A stretch of DNA of 64,000 nt from Zygnema cylindricum (lineage: Eukaryota > Streptophyta > Zygnematophyceae > Zygnematales > Zygnemataceae): contig JBBHKE010000697.1 of the NCBI GenBank assembly GCA_037447655.1, positions 58,501-122,500 of the forward strand, written 5' to 3'. Below the pieces are notes generated by a model. That model did no database searches and had not been told where the DNA came from. It saw only the letters and a list, made by a program, of their open reading frames with translations. The translations under genes were made by a program, and so were the position numbers. Shown here one piece after another: positions 11,741 to 20,833 of the stretch (its first letter is position 1; the number at the start of each line of letters is the position of its first letter).

Positions 11741-12145
11741 AATAAAAGATAGAGATAGTCAAAACATTTGGAATTGTGTGATCGAGATTGATAATTTCAT
11801 TATGAAACGAGATCCTTTTATACAAAGTTACAAAATGCTAATTACTGTAGATAGTACTGAACTACGCTACACAAAGTAGATTTGGGCGGTTACACAAAGA
11901 CCAAATCTATTAGACAAAGTTGACCGACGAAAAGAAAAGGAAAGAATAAGACCAAAAGTACAATTATAAGACCGCACTTGAGTAAGTTGAGTACGGTTTT
12001 GTTCACATAGGACAAAGTAGACTAAAGTGGACGATCCCGCACTCGAATAAGTGGAGTACGGTCTTTGTTCTCGTAGGACAAAAGAATAAGTGGACGAGAC
12101 CGTACTTGAATAAGTGGAGTATGGTCTCGTTTGACCTAAGACGAA
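11741..12145 (-). repeat. Upstream region of Copia B with roughly 63-bp repeats
   Basis: This lies just upstream of the Copia B gag start, so it should hold the leader and 5' LTR. At 11,971-12,140 there are three imperfect units of about 60-65 bp, each with the pattern GACCGYACTYGARTAAGT, GTACGGT and AGGACAAA. Such sub-repeats are common in LTR promoter regions. No partner LTR was found. Confidence 0.5.
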
Positions 12146-12219
12146 ATGAGACTAAGGTTGACATACGGAAACAGACCAGAAATTACCCTTAACACAACTC
12201 AATGCGTGTCCGAATGCCC

Positions 12220-12880
12220 AATAGGGGGGGAGAGGGGAGACGATGAGGGGGGGGGAGCAGAGGGAGGGAGAGGGGAGGGGAGGGGGGAGGGGAGGGGAGG
12301 GGAAAGGAGGGGGAGGGAGAGGAGAGAGGGAGGGAGAGGGGAGGGGAGGGGGGAGGGGGGAGGGGAGGGGTGGGGAGGGGAAAGGAAAGGGAAAGGGGAG
12401 GGAGAGAGGGGGGGAAATAGGAGGAGGATTAGTTGGGGGTGGAGGGGGAATGGGGGGGGCATGAGGATGGGAGCAGGGATGGGAGAGGAAGGGATAGGGG
12501 GATAGGGGAGGCATGGAAGGGGGGAAGGGAGGAGGATGGGAGACCGACCGCCCACTTCATAATATGGGGGGGAGGGGGACGGGGAGAGGGAGAAACCGGG
12601 TTGAGGAATAGGGGAGGATAGGAGAGGAGTATTCCCCGCTCCCCCGTCTCTCCTTCCCCTCTCCCCCTCCCCCCCCGGTTTGCTAGCACCAAGGTGTGGG
12701 GGAGAGAGGGGAAGAGGAGAGGTTTGGGGGAGAGAGAGGGGGCAGAAGGGAAGAGGAGAGAGAGACCGGGCGAGACGGGGGAAGAGACTGAGTAGGGGAG
12801 GAAGAGATAAGGAGAGAGAGAGGGGGGAGAGACGGGGAGGAGGGAGTGGTCGGGGGGAGGGTCAGAACTGTAGAAATTAA
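12220..12880 (+). repeat. G-rich polypurine tract
   Basis: About 660 bp dominated by GGGGA, GGGAGA and GGAGG words on the plus strand, with a short interruption and a pyrimidine inversion at 12,630-12,680. Long ORFs occur on both strands only because of the skewed composition. Many runs of three or more G make G-quadruplex or H-DNA formation plausible. Confidence 0.85.
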
Positions 12881-13084
12881 TGGTCTTTTAAAGTATTTTC
12901 TAGGTCTGAATAGAAATAAGAAAGAAGCCGAGGCAGTCTACCTCTAACTTCTCTCTCCAACTTCTCAAACTTGTCGCAGTCACTGAGAAATTGGAGAGGG
13001 AGCTAGAGCCATGGCTACCTAGGCTATCCAAAGGTTTACAGGAAAATATATTTTAGTTAAGGGTTTTATTTTACTAAAAGGTAT

Positions 13085-13165
13085 GTGCCGGTGGCAGGAT
13101 TTGAACCTGGTACCTGCCGGCCGGCAGACAGCCGGTAGCCGGTTGCCTTAGCCGTTAAGTCTAGA
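13085..13165 (-). tRNA. tRNA-like sequence (SINE head or tRNA relic)
   Basis: On the minus strand a perfect box B (GGTTCAAATCC) lies about 50 bases after an A-box-like GGCTAAGGCAACCGG. The T-arm pairs (CAGG with CCTG). The 3' side ends CCGGCAC, but no matching 5' acceptor strand was found. It is therefore a degenerate tRNA or the Pol III promoter of a tRNA-derived SINE, not a usable tRNA. Confidence 0.4.
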
Positions 13166-14060
13166 AGTAGTGTTACGTATTATAGGGTTTGATATTTATT
13201 TAAACATTTAAATGTAGAAAAGTTCATTTAACTGTAACTGATTACGAGAGACATATATCTAGTAAATGTAAAAGTACGGATTCCTGTACGGACAAGAAAC
13301 CAATACCTCGCATTTATTTCTTTTGTAAAACAAATAACGCGCATGTATTTATTACGGCTACGATTAAATGTGAATTTAATCGGACGGCCGTAATTAACGC
13401 CGAGATCGCGGAAGAGGATTTCGGCAGTTTATGGTCATCGCCACATCGGATGACACGTGGCGGAATGACATTGGATCGCGCCATCTCCAAGGATTAAAGG
13501 AGCGAATCCAGACATACCACGTGTCGATATTTAGGCCATGTCGTACAATGGCCGTACATAAAGTACACCGGCAGCTGTACTATTGTGTACGGAGCTGCAT
13601 TCTGATTGGCTCCGTACATCAGTAGATAGAGTCTGTGAGAGAGATAGGACTTAGAAAAATTAGAAGATAGGACCCTCTCTCCCAGAGAGCTTCTGTACAA
13701 AAGGTCAACTTTGACCCTCCATAACTTACTGCTCAAGGGAGCAAATTCAGAGATTCTTTTTGCTATCAACTCAGGGGAGTCTTATCTTCACAGAGGTGAA
13801 GTTGGTCAGAGTTTTTGTCTGCCAGGGTGGCAGTTATTTTTGCTGAAACACAAAGGGGTCAGGGTTATCCTAGAGGCTTCTTGGAAGCTGTCCACTCTGA
13901 GGAATTATGGAGGTCTCAAAGTTTCACAAAGGGGGAAGGGGAGAAACCAGGGGGAAGGAATTATGGAGGTCTCAGAGTTTCACAAAGGGGGAAGGGGAGG
14001 ATCCACGGGGAGTTAACTGGGGAGAGGGGGGAGGAAGGAGAGGGGAGGGATAATTTAAAT
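13166..14060. other. Unassigned DNA with a 56-bp tandem duplication
   Basis: No gene is recognised. The only structure noted is a tandem duplication in the purine-rich end: GGAATTATGGAGGTCTCARA recurs at 13,901 and 13,957. The segment around 13,620-13,740 resembles an LTR tail in style but has no identifiable partner in the window. Confidence 0.4.
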
Positions 14061-14960
14061 GAGTGACACAATAACTAATAAATAAATATATAATAAATAA
14101 AATCAATAAGTAAATAAGTAAAAAAAAAAACAAATAAATTGAGTAAATAATTAGTTAACAAAAAAAAAGATCACAAAATTTTCATGGTACATCGTTTTTG
14201 GGGCAAATGGAAAAAGTACAAAAACTCCACAAAAATAAAAATAATAATAATAATAATATTAAAATAAATAAATAAATAGAAAAATATGTAAAAAAACAAA
14301 ACAAAATAACGTCACGAATACAAAAAAAGTCGACCCCAGATCAATGAATTCGAAGAAAAGTCCACTACCTTCCCAGAAAAAAAAAAAAAAAGCAAGAAAA
14401 GAAAAGAAAAGAAAAAAAAACCACATAGACACCCTGTTCCCAAATTTTATAAACCAATAAAACATCTTTTTCTTTACATTTTTAAACATATTTTTTGTCG
14501 TGTACACGTCCTTCCAAACCCACTTAAGACAAAAAAATTATACCAAATTTCCTTTTTTTATTTTTCTTTCCTTCCGATACCAAATAGGACAAAAAAAAAA
14601 CTTGAATCGTAAAATTTTAAATCTAACAATTGTGAAAAATAAAACTCACGCAAAAATAAAAATTCAACGCAGATTAATGACGAAGCACTAAAAGACAAAC
14701 AATCGATTGAGTTGTCCCTTTTGAGTTCAATTACAACTTGGTATGAAAAAACACTAAGGAGTTGGTATAAACAATCATAAGTACACGTACACACAATAAT
14801 ATTTATTTATTTCTCACACACTTCTCACATAATTATTGTGACAATAATAATGTAAGTATAATAAATACTTCTATATAAGTACTTCTAATTCGGAATAATT
14901 ATATAAGTATTGGAGTGTTTCAGTCGCAACATATAGAGACTGTAGTCACAACACAAACAG
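14061..14960. other. AT-rich intergenic DNA
   Basis: Runs of (AAATA)n, (AAT)n and poly-A dominate. Short ORFs are compositional. Nothing else is seen. Confidence 0.5.
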
Positions 14961-15004
14961 ATCAAGTTCATGCAAATAATAAAAGACGAATTTATGGTAT
15001 TTTC

Positions 15005-15497
15005 TAATGTTGTGTATCGGTAAGGATTTGCCGATAACGGATGTGAGCCTTTTTTCGGGTAGCCGATAATCTATAAATCGGTACGGAGCTATATGCACGG
15101 ACCGTACAAATAAACGTACGGCTGTTCACTCAACTGTACGTGTTATTCCCCCGACGCGCCCTACTCACAACCCCTATCTACTGAGGTGTCTACCAATCAG
15201 ATCATTTGTACAAGCCGAAAGTACAGTAACCGGCATGAGATATGAACGGCTTTAGTACGGCTCCAGTTAAAATGATGTACCTTTCACATCCTACGCCATG
15301 GCTTTATCCCTTTCTTCCTTGGGATCCACTGGAAACCTGCCACATGTACTCTGGACTGAAAGTACAGAAAGTATAAAAAGTACAAATATATCGGAAGTAT
15401 AAAAAGTACAAACATATCGGTAACTCTGACCGTTCGATAACCGATAACTATTGGTATCGGTGTTATCGCGACAATTTTTTACCGATACACAACATTA
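15005..15497. mobile_element. Complete hAT-like MITE with 8-bp duplication
   Basis: The element is bounded by a perfect 16-bp inverted repeat, TAATGTTGTGTATCGG at 15,005 and its complement ending at 15,497. It is flanked by an exact 8-bp direct repeat GTATTTTC at 14,997-15,004 and 15,498-15,505. An 8-bp target duplication is the hallmark of hAT transposases. At 493 bp with no coding capacity it is non-autonomous. The interior carries several CGATAA words, shared with the larger relative at 29,668-46,499. Confidence 0.85.
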
Positions 15498-15893
15498 GTA
15501 TTTTCCAATAAAGGACGAAGCGAAGGTGCGGAGGACAAAAGCAACGGCGAATTTTTTTAGCTCCACCCCCTTTTGACTAAAAAAAAGTGGCTCCGGGTGT
15601 TGTAGGCAGCGGTATTTGTTCGTCATAACTTCTTCGAAATTGGCTTTTCTTTCCTTTTTTTAAAAAGAATTTTCTAGGTTTAGTGGGTATGCCTCGTCGT
15701 ATTTTGGATCACCCAAACGCTTTTGCTGTATGTAAGGCTATATGTGGTTTTGGACCATATGTATTAGTGGTCGACCTTATTACTGTTTTTCAAAGTGTAA
15801 GAGAGGGAGAGGAAGGGGGAGGGGGAGGGGGATGTTTGAAATCGGCGATATTCAACTTATTGCGTGGGCTCCATAGTGTTAACTTTGGAAAAT

Positions 15894-15964
15894 GGCCAAG
15901 TAGGGGATTGAACCCGGGACCTGTACAAACCGTTCACTACCTCTACCAACTGAGCTACCCGGCC
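15894..15964 (-). tRNA. tRNA-like gene or relic
   Basis: On the minus strand this 71-nt stretch starts GGCCGGG and ends CTTGGCC, a 7-bp acceptor stem with two G-U pairs. Box A matches the consensus exactly (TAGCTCAGTTGG) and box B matches (GGTTCAATCCC). The D-arm forms, but no convincing 5-bp anticodon stem can be drawn, so no anticodon is assigned. A tRNA pseudogene or SINE head is most likely. Confidence 0.5.
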
Positions 15965-16082
15965 GATGTATAAGCAAGCGCCTAATACCAAATGAAAACA
16001 TCTACAACCTTTTTAAACCATTTAGACCATATTTTAATCATTTTTTTTACCGTTTTAACCGTTGAAACTCTCTTACGCTGCA

Positions 16083-16616
16083 TTAAATCTCACCTGTGAC
16101 AGGACAAGTTCGATGGCCTTGACTAAACCATTTATGAATCGAACTCCTCCCTTAAGTTTGTCCTATAGCAATCATTACTGGATCCGACATTAATCCTTGT
16201 GTGATTGGACACAAAAAAGACGAAGGAGCGTCTTCGGCTACAGACAAAATTCGGCTCCTACGTCTCGTTTTATCAAAATCCACACTATTTAGCACTTTCG
16301 GTGGACAATTTTTGTCGTTTTTCGTACAATTATTCGTCGAATTTGAAAAAAGGGTCGAGACGAACGAATTGCCGTTATTATTATTATTTTGGTTTCGATT
16401 TACAAATTCCGTCATCGAATTGCTGTTAATTTGAACCAGAACAGTCGAATTTTGTACGTTTGCAAGATAAATTCGAGAATTTGTGAGGTCAATAATGGGT
16501 TTTAAATGGGTTAGAGGATTTGAAATCGTCGACAATTGCAATTCGATTTGCAAATTTTGATTTATTTGTTTTTTTGATCGAGAATTAAGTCTGGAATGTT
16601 TGAATTGATAAGGCAT
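16083..16616 (-). pseudogene. U-box E3 ligase, first exon with nonsense codon
   Basis: On the minus strand a 154-codon frame has an Asn/Ser-rich N-terminal region and then the start of a U-box (SFLCPITQGLMSDPVMIAIG, then QT). A TAA at 16,152-16,154 falls where U-boxes normally have Tyr after GQT. Beyond it the same frame still encodes the rest of the motif (SSIHKWFSQGHRTCPVTG). A good splice donor (ACAG then GTGAGA) lies near 16,093. U-box proteins transfer ubiquitin and in plants often carry C-terminal armadillo repeats. No downstream exons were found. It is either a recent pseudogene, a sequencing error at one base, or a truncated product. Confidence 0.7.
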
Positions 16617-16734
16617 TCACATGTTTGAATGTTGATAGTGAATGTCTACGTGACGAAAGAGAGAGAGGAGAGGATGACGGTCTTTTATGTGATCGAAAGT
16701 ACAAATCTTTTCGATGTTTGTTTTCGAACTTATG

Positions 16735-17249
16735 TGTAACAGGGTTATAGAGTTGGGTACTTAGTAGCTAGCAACTAGGCTGCTATAGTTGCGGTGTTTG
16801 AGCAGCGCAGCTGCGATTCCAGACCAGCGCAACATATCAGCGTAGCAACTTAGCGGCGTAGCTACTTAGTAGCGTAGCAGCATAGCAGCGCAGCAGAGCA
16901 ACGCTGCTTAGCAGTATAGCAACGTCGCGGAATGTAGATCGAACGGTATTGTTCTAGAAGGATATTTTTAGATTTGTCTCGGTTGACAGTGAAGGTCCAC
17001 GTGTACAGTTGTATAGGAATAGGTCGACTACCAACTAGTTAGTTTAAATAGTGAAGTAGGTCTAGTCTGCAGAATACTCTTGGAGTAGACCTTCGCAGCG
17101 AGGGCTGAATCTTGTTATCTTCTCCCGGGTAATAAAGCGCAACCTTGTCTGTCATCGCTGTGTGCTCCTGCTGTTGCTACGGGAAGATCCTAGGAGCCTT
17201 CGGCTGTGTATTGTGGTGTATTATAGTGCTTATTTTTGTCCCTTTTACA
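16735..17249 (+). mobile_element. Solo LTR of the Gypsy C family
   Basis: The 515-bp segment starts TGTAACAGGG and ends CCCTTTTACA. It is the inverted, diverged counterpart of the LTRs at 18,190-18,718 and 25,049-25,564, sharing the GCTGCGCTG-type repeats and the CGTAGCAACAGCAGGAGCAC block. An exact 5-bp duplication TTATG flanks it (16,730-16,734 and 17,250-17,254). No internal region is present, so it is a solo LTR left by recombination. It lies just upstream of the U-box exon. Confidence 0.9.
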
Positions 17250-17254
17250 TTATG

Positions 17255-17520
17255 TCTTAGGTTTTGGTTCAAAACTGTTGTTGACGATGAGGAAGAAGAA
17301 GTTATCGAAGAATTTGTCGAAGAAATCGTCGAAACATTTGTTAAAACCTTCGTGAAAGAATTTATCAAAGAACCATTTGTCGAATCATTTGTCGAATCAT
17401 TTATCGAATCATTTTTCGAATCATTTTTTGAATCATTTGTCGAAACATTTGATGAAGATTTTGATGAAGAATTTGTCGAAAGATTTGTCAAAAGATTTGT
17501 AGAAGTTTTTTACAATTTTT
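17255..17520 (+). repeat. 12-bp minisatellite with open frames
   Basis: The core 17,300-17,500 is built from variants of GAATCATTTGTC (12 bp). The plus strand therefore reads as a 148-codon frame with repeats of Glu-Ser-Phe-Val type, and the minus strand as Asn-Asp-Ser-Thr repeats. The plus-strand frame begins inside the solo LTR, so its hydrophobic N-terminus is LTR-derived. I do not regard either strand as a proven gene. Confidence 0.6.
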
Positions 17521-18184
17521 GTGCAGAGAGTACCAAAAAAGCAAAAACACTGCACGTATCCAGCCTATGCATACTTTTTTCCGGGCGCTGATTTCCGTAG
17601 AAGGCCGTCTCTTTCAAACACACATGTCGTCACACACGGCGTAGTAAAAACATTGGGCACCTGTCGGCAAGTAAGAAGACGTAAAACGAAACAGCATTTT
17701 TGTGCGACAGCGAAAGGTATTTTAGGGTTTAGACACGTCGACAATGTGGCATACAGACATTACGAAGTCACAAAAATTGTACAGTGTGTGGAGAGACGCC
17801 TCAAATTGAAGTCGAGTTAAAGTTTCCTCTCATTTTGTGTACCACTTCATCTATCACATTGTTTCGACACGTCTACGTAAGGCACTTTTTTAAGTAACAA
17901 GTTATTTTCATTTTCATACGAATGCTCGGAAAGTTGTACTGAGAATCTTTGCTAAAAAACAAAGTAGCAAGACTAAGTTTCGGTTACATGCTGAAGTTCC
18001 CTTGCTGAGAAAAATTAGTAGGCGGCAACAAAGTCAAATTCCATTTCGTACTAAAAATGACGTCATCAATAAAATATTTTGTGCCAATGGAGAGAGATGA
18101 TTACATTTTCAACAAAAAAAAGGTGGGCACGACAAAAGAAAAACCTATTTGCAGACGCCATGAAAGTCCGTACAGATGTCAAAA
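17521..18184. other. Unassigned DNA left of Gypsy C
   Basis: A 99-codon ORF at 17,521-17,820 has no recognisable domain. Nothing else is seen up to the Gypsy C target duplication at 18,185. Confidence 0.4.
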
Positions 18185-18189
18185 ATCGG

Positions 18190-18718
18190 TGTAAAAGGGG
18201 TGACAATACACCACAGCACGTCACAGTGCACAGCGGAAAACACCAAGGATCTTCACGTAGCAACAGCAGGAGCACACAGAACTCACAGACAAGGTTGCGC
18301 TTTATTACTTGGAGAAGAGTACAAGGTTGCGCTAGCTGTGTAGGTCTACTTGAGGTCTCCCATTCACTAGGTCTACTCGCCTATTTAAACTAGCTAACTG
18401 CTAGTCAACCTAGTACTATACAGCTGTACACGTGAACCTTCACGGTCAACCGAGATCTATCCAAAACTTCCTTCTAGAACTATACAGTTCAATCTACATT
18501 TTGTGGCGTTGCTATGCTGCGCTGCTGCGCTACTAAGTTGCTACGCCGCTAAGTTGCTATGCTGCTATGTTGCTATGCTGCGCTGGTCTGGAATCGCAGC
18601 TGCGCTGCTCTGGAATTGCAACTGCGCTGCTCTGGAATTGCAACTGCGCTGCTCTAAAATCGCAACTATAGCAGCCTAGCCCTAGCCACTAAGTACCCAA
18701 TTCTGTAACCCTGTTACA
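18190..18718 (-). repeat. Gypsy C 3' LTR
   Basis: A 529-bp LTR, downstream in the element's minus-strand orientation. It differs from the 5' LTR by scattered substitutions and a longer GCTGCGCTG-type repeat array (18,510-18,660), so the insertion is not very recent. Confidence 0.92.
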
Positions 18719-18735
18719 GTGCCTCCCACTAAGGA
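18719..18735 (-). promoter_or_regulatory. Gypsy C polypurine tract
   Basis: On the minus strand TAGTGGGAGGCAC lies immediately before the 3' LTR. The AGTGGGAGG core is a typical plus-strand primer site for plant LTR elements. Confidence 0.7.
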
Positions 18736-18763
18736 TTCAGCATCCTGCTGAACTTTGATTGAC

Positions 18764-20632
18764 TCAGGGAAATCGCAATTGCAGGAGTATGTCATATGTT
18801 TCCTCGCGATACTCTTCGAACTCCTGGCGAAGGGCGTCGAGTTGATTTTGGAGCTGTTCACATCGGGTCTCCAATAACGCGATGTGATGATCTGCAGCTG
18901 CCAACCGCCTCCGAGTGATTCGTTCTCGAACCTGATTCTCCCCTTCCTCAACCTCGGGTACCTTGGGTTGCGGAGGAACGTCCGCCGGTGCAGGCTCCTC
19001 GGGTGTCGGAATCCAGGGTTCTTTGGATTCAGCCATTGGGGGAACTTCCTGCGGTTCCTCTTCCGCTAGTTCCCTCCGAGGTACCTTCCATAATTTAAAG
19101 GACACGTGTTTCCTTGCAGCTCGGGCCCGCTGCAGAGCATTCTTTCGAGCCAGCTTGAGTACCCGCACCTCTGGGGTGACCTCCGCTCTAGAGATGATGT
19201 CGTGGAGGCGGACATCCCACGGGTGATAATGACGGAGTAACCCGGGAACATCAATCCTGTACCTGTAGTTGTCCTCTACCACTTCCACGAACGATAAGGC
19301 GTGAGGATTCAGCTGCACATAACCTTTATGATTATTTCCCAGGTCCTTGGTCCGCATGAAATTCCACGCAGGGTGTGACGAAACATCGGCAGGAATACGG
19401 ATAGGATCTCCAGGCTTCCCTATACGCCATTCCTCGGGCCACTTCGAGGGGTTCCAATAAAACCTTTTGGCGAAGGTGAAGGCGAGGTCCGGATGCTGGG
19501 TGTCAACCAGTAGTGGGAAGAGGAAGTCGGAAATTTCCTCTCCCTGTTCACTTTCCTCCTTCGGATCTCTTCGGTTCCCTCGCAAGAGGAACAAATCGTC
19601 GCCACTGGGGCATTGTGCCTCTGCCTTCTTTTCCGCGCTTTCAGACGACTGCTTGTCCGCGGTACTCTCATTGTTTGGGTCCCGCATCACCTCCAGATCT
19701 GAGGCGCGCTCTTCAATTGGCGGAGGCGTTGGTTCTTGTTCCGGTTCCTCAGCCTCCGATAGCTCATGATCTTCTTTAAATTCCTGATCACCTTCCCGGG
19801 CAGGGGTGTATTCAAGGTCCTGTGAATTTTCTGACCCCTCCCCCCCACTGGTCTCTACCACTCCTGCCTCGCTACTGGCACTTTCCTCAGGTTCTGGCTC
19901 TACTTCTACTTCTCTTCGCCTGCTTACTTCCACCATGGCCTCCGCTGCCTTTAACAATCTATCGGGACAGTTCTGATCTCCTTGTCCCACCCACACCCGT
20001 CTCCTCCTTTTCGGTGGTGGAGAGGACGACGACGCCATAGAAACTGCTGAACCAGACAATTCCGGTAGTTCTAGAAGCAAAGGTAAACTGACTATGCAGA
20101 GAGAAGCAATTTCGAAGCTGCCAAGACTAGGTTGGTCGCGAGGACGGATGGCGGCTTTATTCACGAGGGTTGAGGATTTCACTTTTGGACTGTGCGAAGC
20201 GTCACAGCGTGCGAGGGTATCGCAGCCTCCATCATTTATAAAACTGCGCTGCTGCGGCGAAAACGAGGGTTCCTCGTTACCCACATAGTGAAACACAATT
20301 TCGCCGTTGCGCTTTTCTGTCAGCGTAGCGGTGGTGCTGCGATCCTCTGACGTCATCGTAACCATGTTGCGCTGCGGTGGCTGCGGTGGCTGCGCTACAA
20401 CAGCGCTGCGGGGTGGTAACATCGCCGTTGCAGTCTTTTGCCGCGTCCCCAAGATGATTGCCATGGTTGCGACACTGCAATTCGCTCCTTTGTTGCGGCC
20501 GCTACGATTGCCCCTCCGGTAAAGCTGAGTGTCCTTACTCCGCTGAAACCGACGCAGCAACTCTGGGGAATGCATATCCCCCTCGTCCACCGAAAAGTCG
20601 TCCTCAGCACCGTAACCCTTCCAACGCACCAA
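18764..20632 (-). CDS. Gypsy C extra 3' ORF, fused to chromodomain end
   Basis: A 622-codon open frame on the minus strand. Residues 1-32 are the second half of the chromodomain (VRWKGYGAEDDF..). From an internal Met at 20,038 (about residue 199) an independent protein of about 424 residues can start. It has a basic nuclear-localisation-like cluster (PPPKRRRRVW), a long Glu/Ser/Pro-rich acidic region, and a moderately conserved-looking middle (about residues 380-500, with FYWNPSKWPEEWRIGKPGDP). The C-terminal coiled coil is HHIALLETRCEQLQNQLDAL. No signal peptide or transmembrane helix is seen, so it is not an env-like protein. The function is unknown. That it stays open in an element whose pol is broken suggests it was constrained until recently. 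Confidence 0.7.
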   Translation of the reverse strand: MVRWKGYGAEDDFSVDEGDMHSPELLRRFQRSKDTQLYRRGNRSGRNKGANCSVATMAIILGTRQKTATAMLPPRSAVVAQPPQPPQRNMVTMTSEDRSTTATLTEKRNGEIVFHYVGNEEPSFSPQQRSFINDGGCDTLARCDASHSPKVKSSTLVNKAAIRPRDQPSLGSFEIASLCIVSLPLLLELPELSGSAVSMASSSSPPPKRRRRVWVGQGDQNCPDRLLKAAEAMVEVSRRREVEVEPEPEESASSEAGVVETSGGEGSENSQDLEYTPAREGDQEFKEDHELSEAEEPEQEPTPPPIEERASDLEVMRDPNNESTADKQSSESAEKKAEAQCPSGDDLFLLRGNRRDPKEESEQGEEISDFLFPLLVDTQHPDLAFTFAKRFYWNPSKWPEEWRIGKPGDPIRIPADVSSHPAWNFMRTKDLGNNHKGYVQLNPHALSFVEVVEDNYRYRIDVPGLLRHYHPWDVRLHDIISRAEVTPEVRVLKLARKNALQRARAARKHVSFKLWKVPRRELAEEEPQEVPPMAESKEPWIPTPEEPAPADVPPQPKVPEVEEGENQVRERITRRRLAAADHHIALLETRCEQLQNQLDALRQEFEEYREETYDILLQLRFP

Positions 20633-20715
20633 ATATTGGGTGGAGTTGGAAATCCGAGAGTCGCAGGACTAAAGGATTTCTTCCACCTCATACTCGTCCG
20701 AGGTTCCTCGAACTG
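20537..20715 (-). pseudogene. Gypsy C chromodomain with internal stop
   Basis: On the minus strand the frame reads EYEVEEIL, then TAG at 20,669-20,671, then SRISNSTQYLVRWKGYGAED and ELLRRF. The layout is that of a chromodomain. The usual Trp-Glu-Pro after the WKGY segment is replaced by Ser-Val-Asp, so the aromatic cage is incomplete. It follows the integrase C-terminal region. Confidence 0.75.
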
Positions 20716-20833
20716 GTGGTAAAAGAGTATACCGTCGTCGATTAGGGAACATTGAATCAGGATCGCGGAATGGTTTAAGAAGGGAAACATGGAAAACATT
20801 GTGGATATGCCAATCTGTCGGGATATCCAACTC

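Noticed and set aside
12146-12880. Gly/Arg/Glu and Pro/Ser ORFs on either strand
   Set aside because: Artefacts of the G-rich polypurine tract.
17145-17591. Membrane protein with repeated Glu-Ser-Phe-Val
   Set aside because: The hydrophobic N-terminal part lies within a solo LTR with a clear target duplication, so the frame is a chance join with a minisatellite.
18764-20038. Gypsy C 3' ORF as an envelope gene
   Set aside because: No signal peptide, transmembrane helix or fusion-peptide-like segment. The protein is acidic with a coiled coil and a basic nuclear-type motif.
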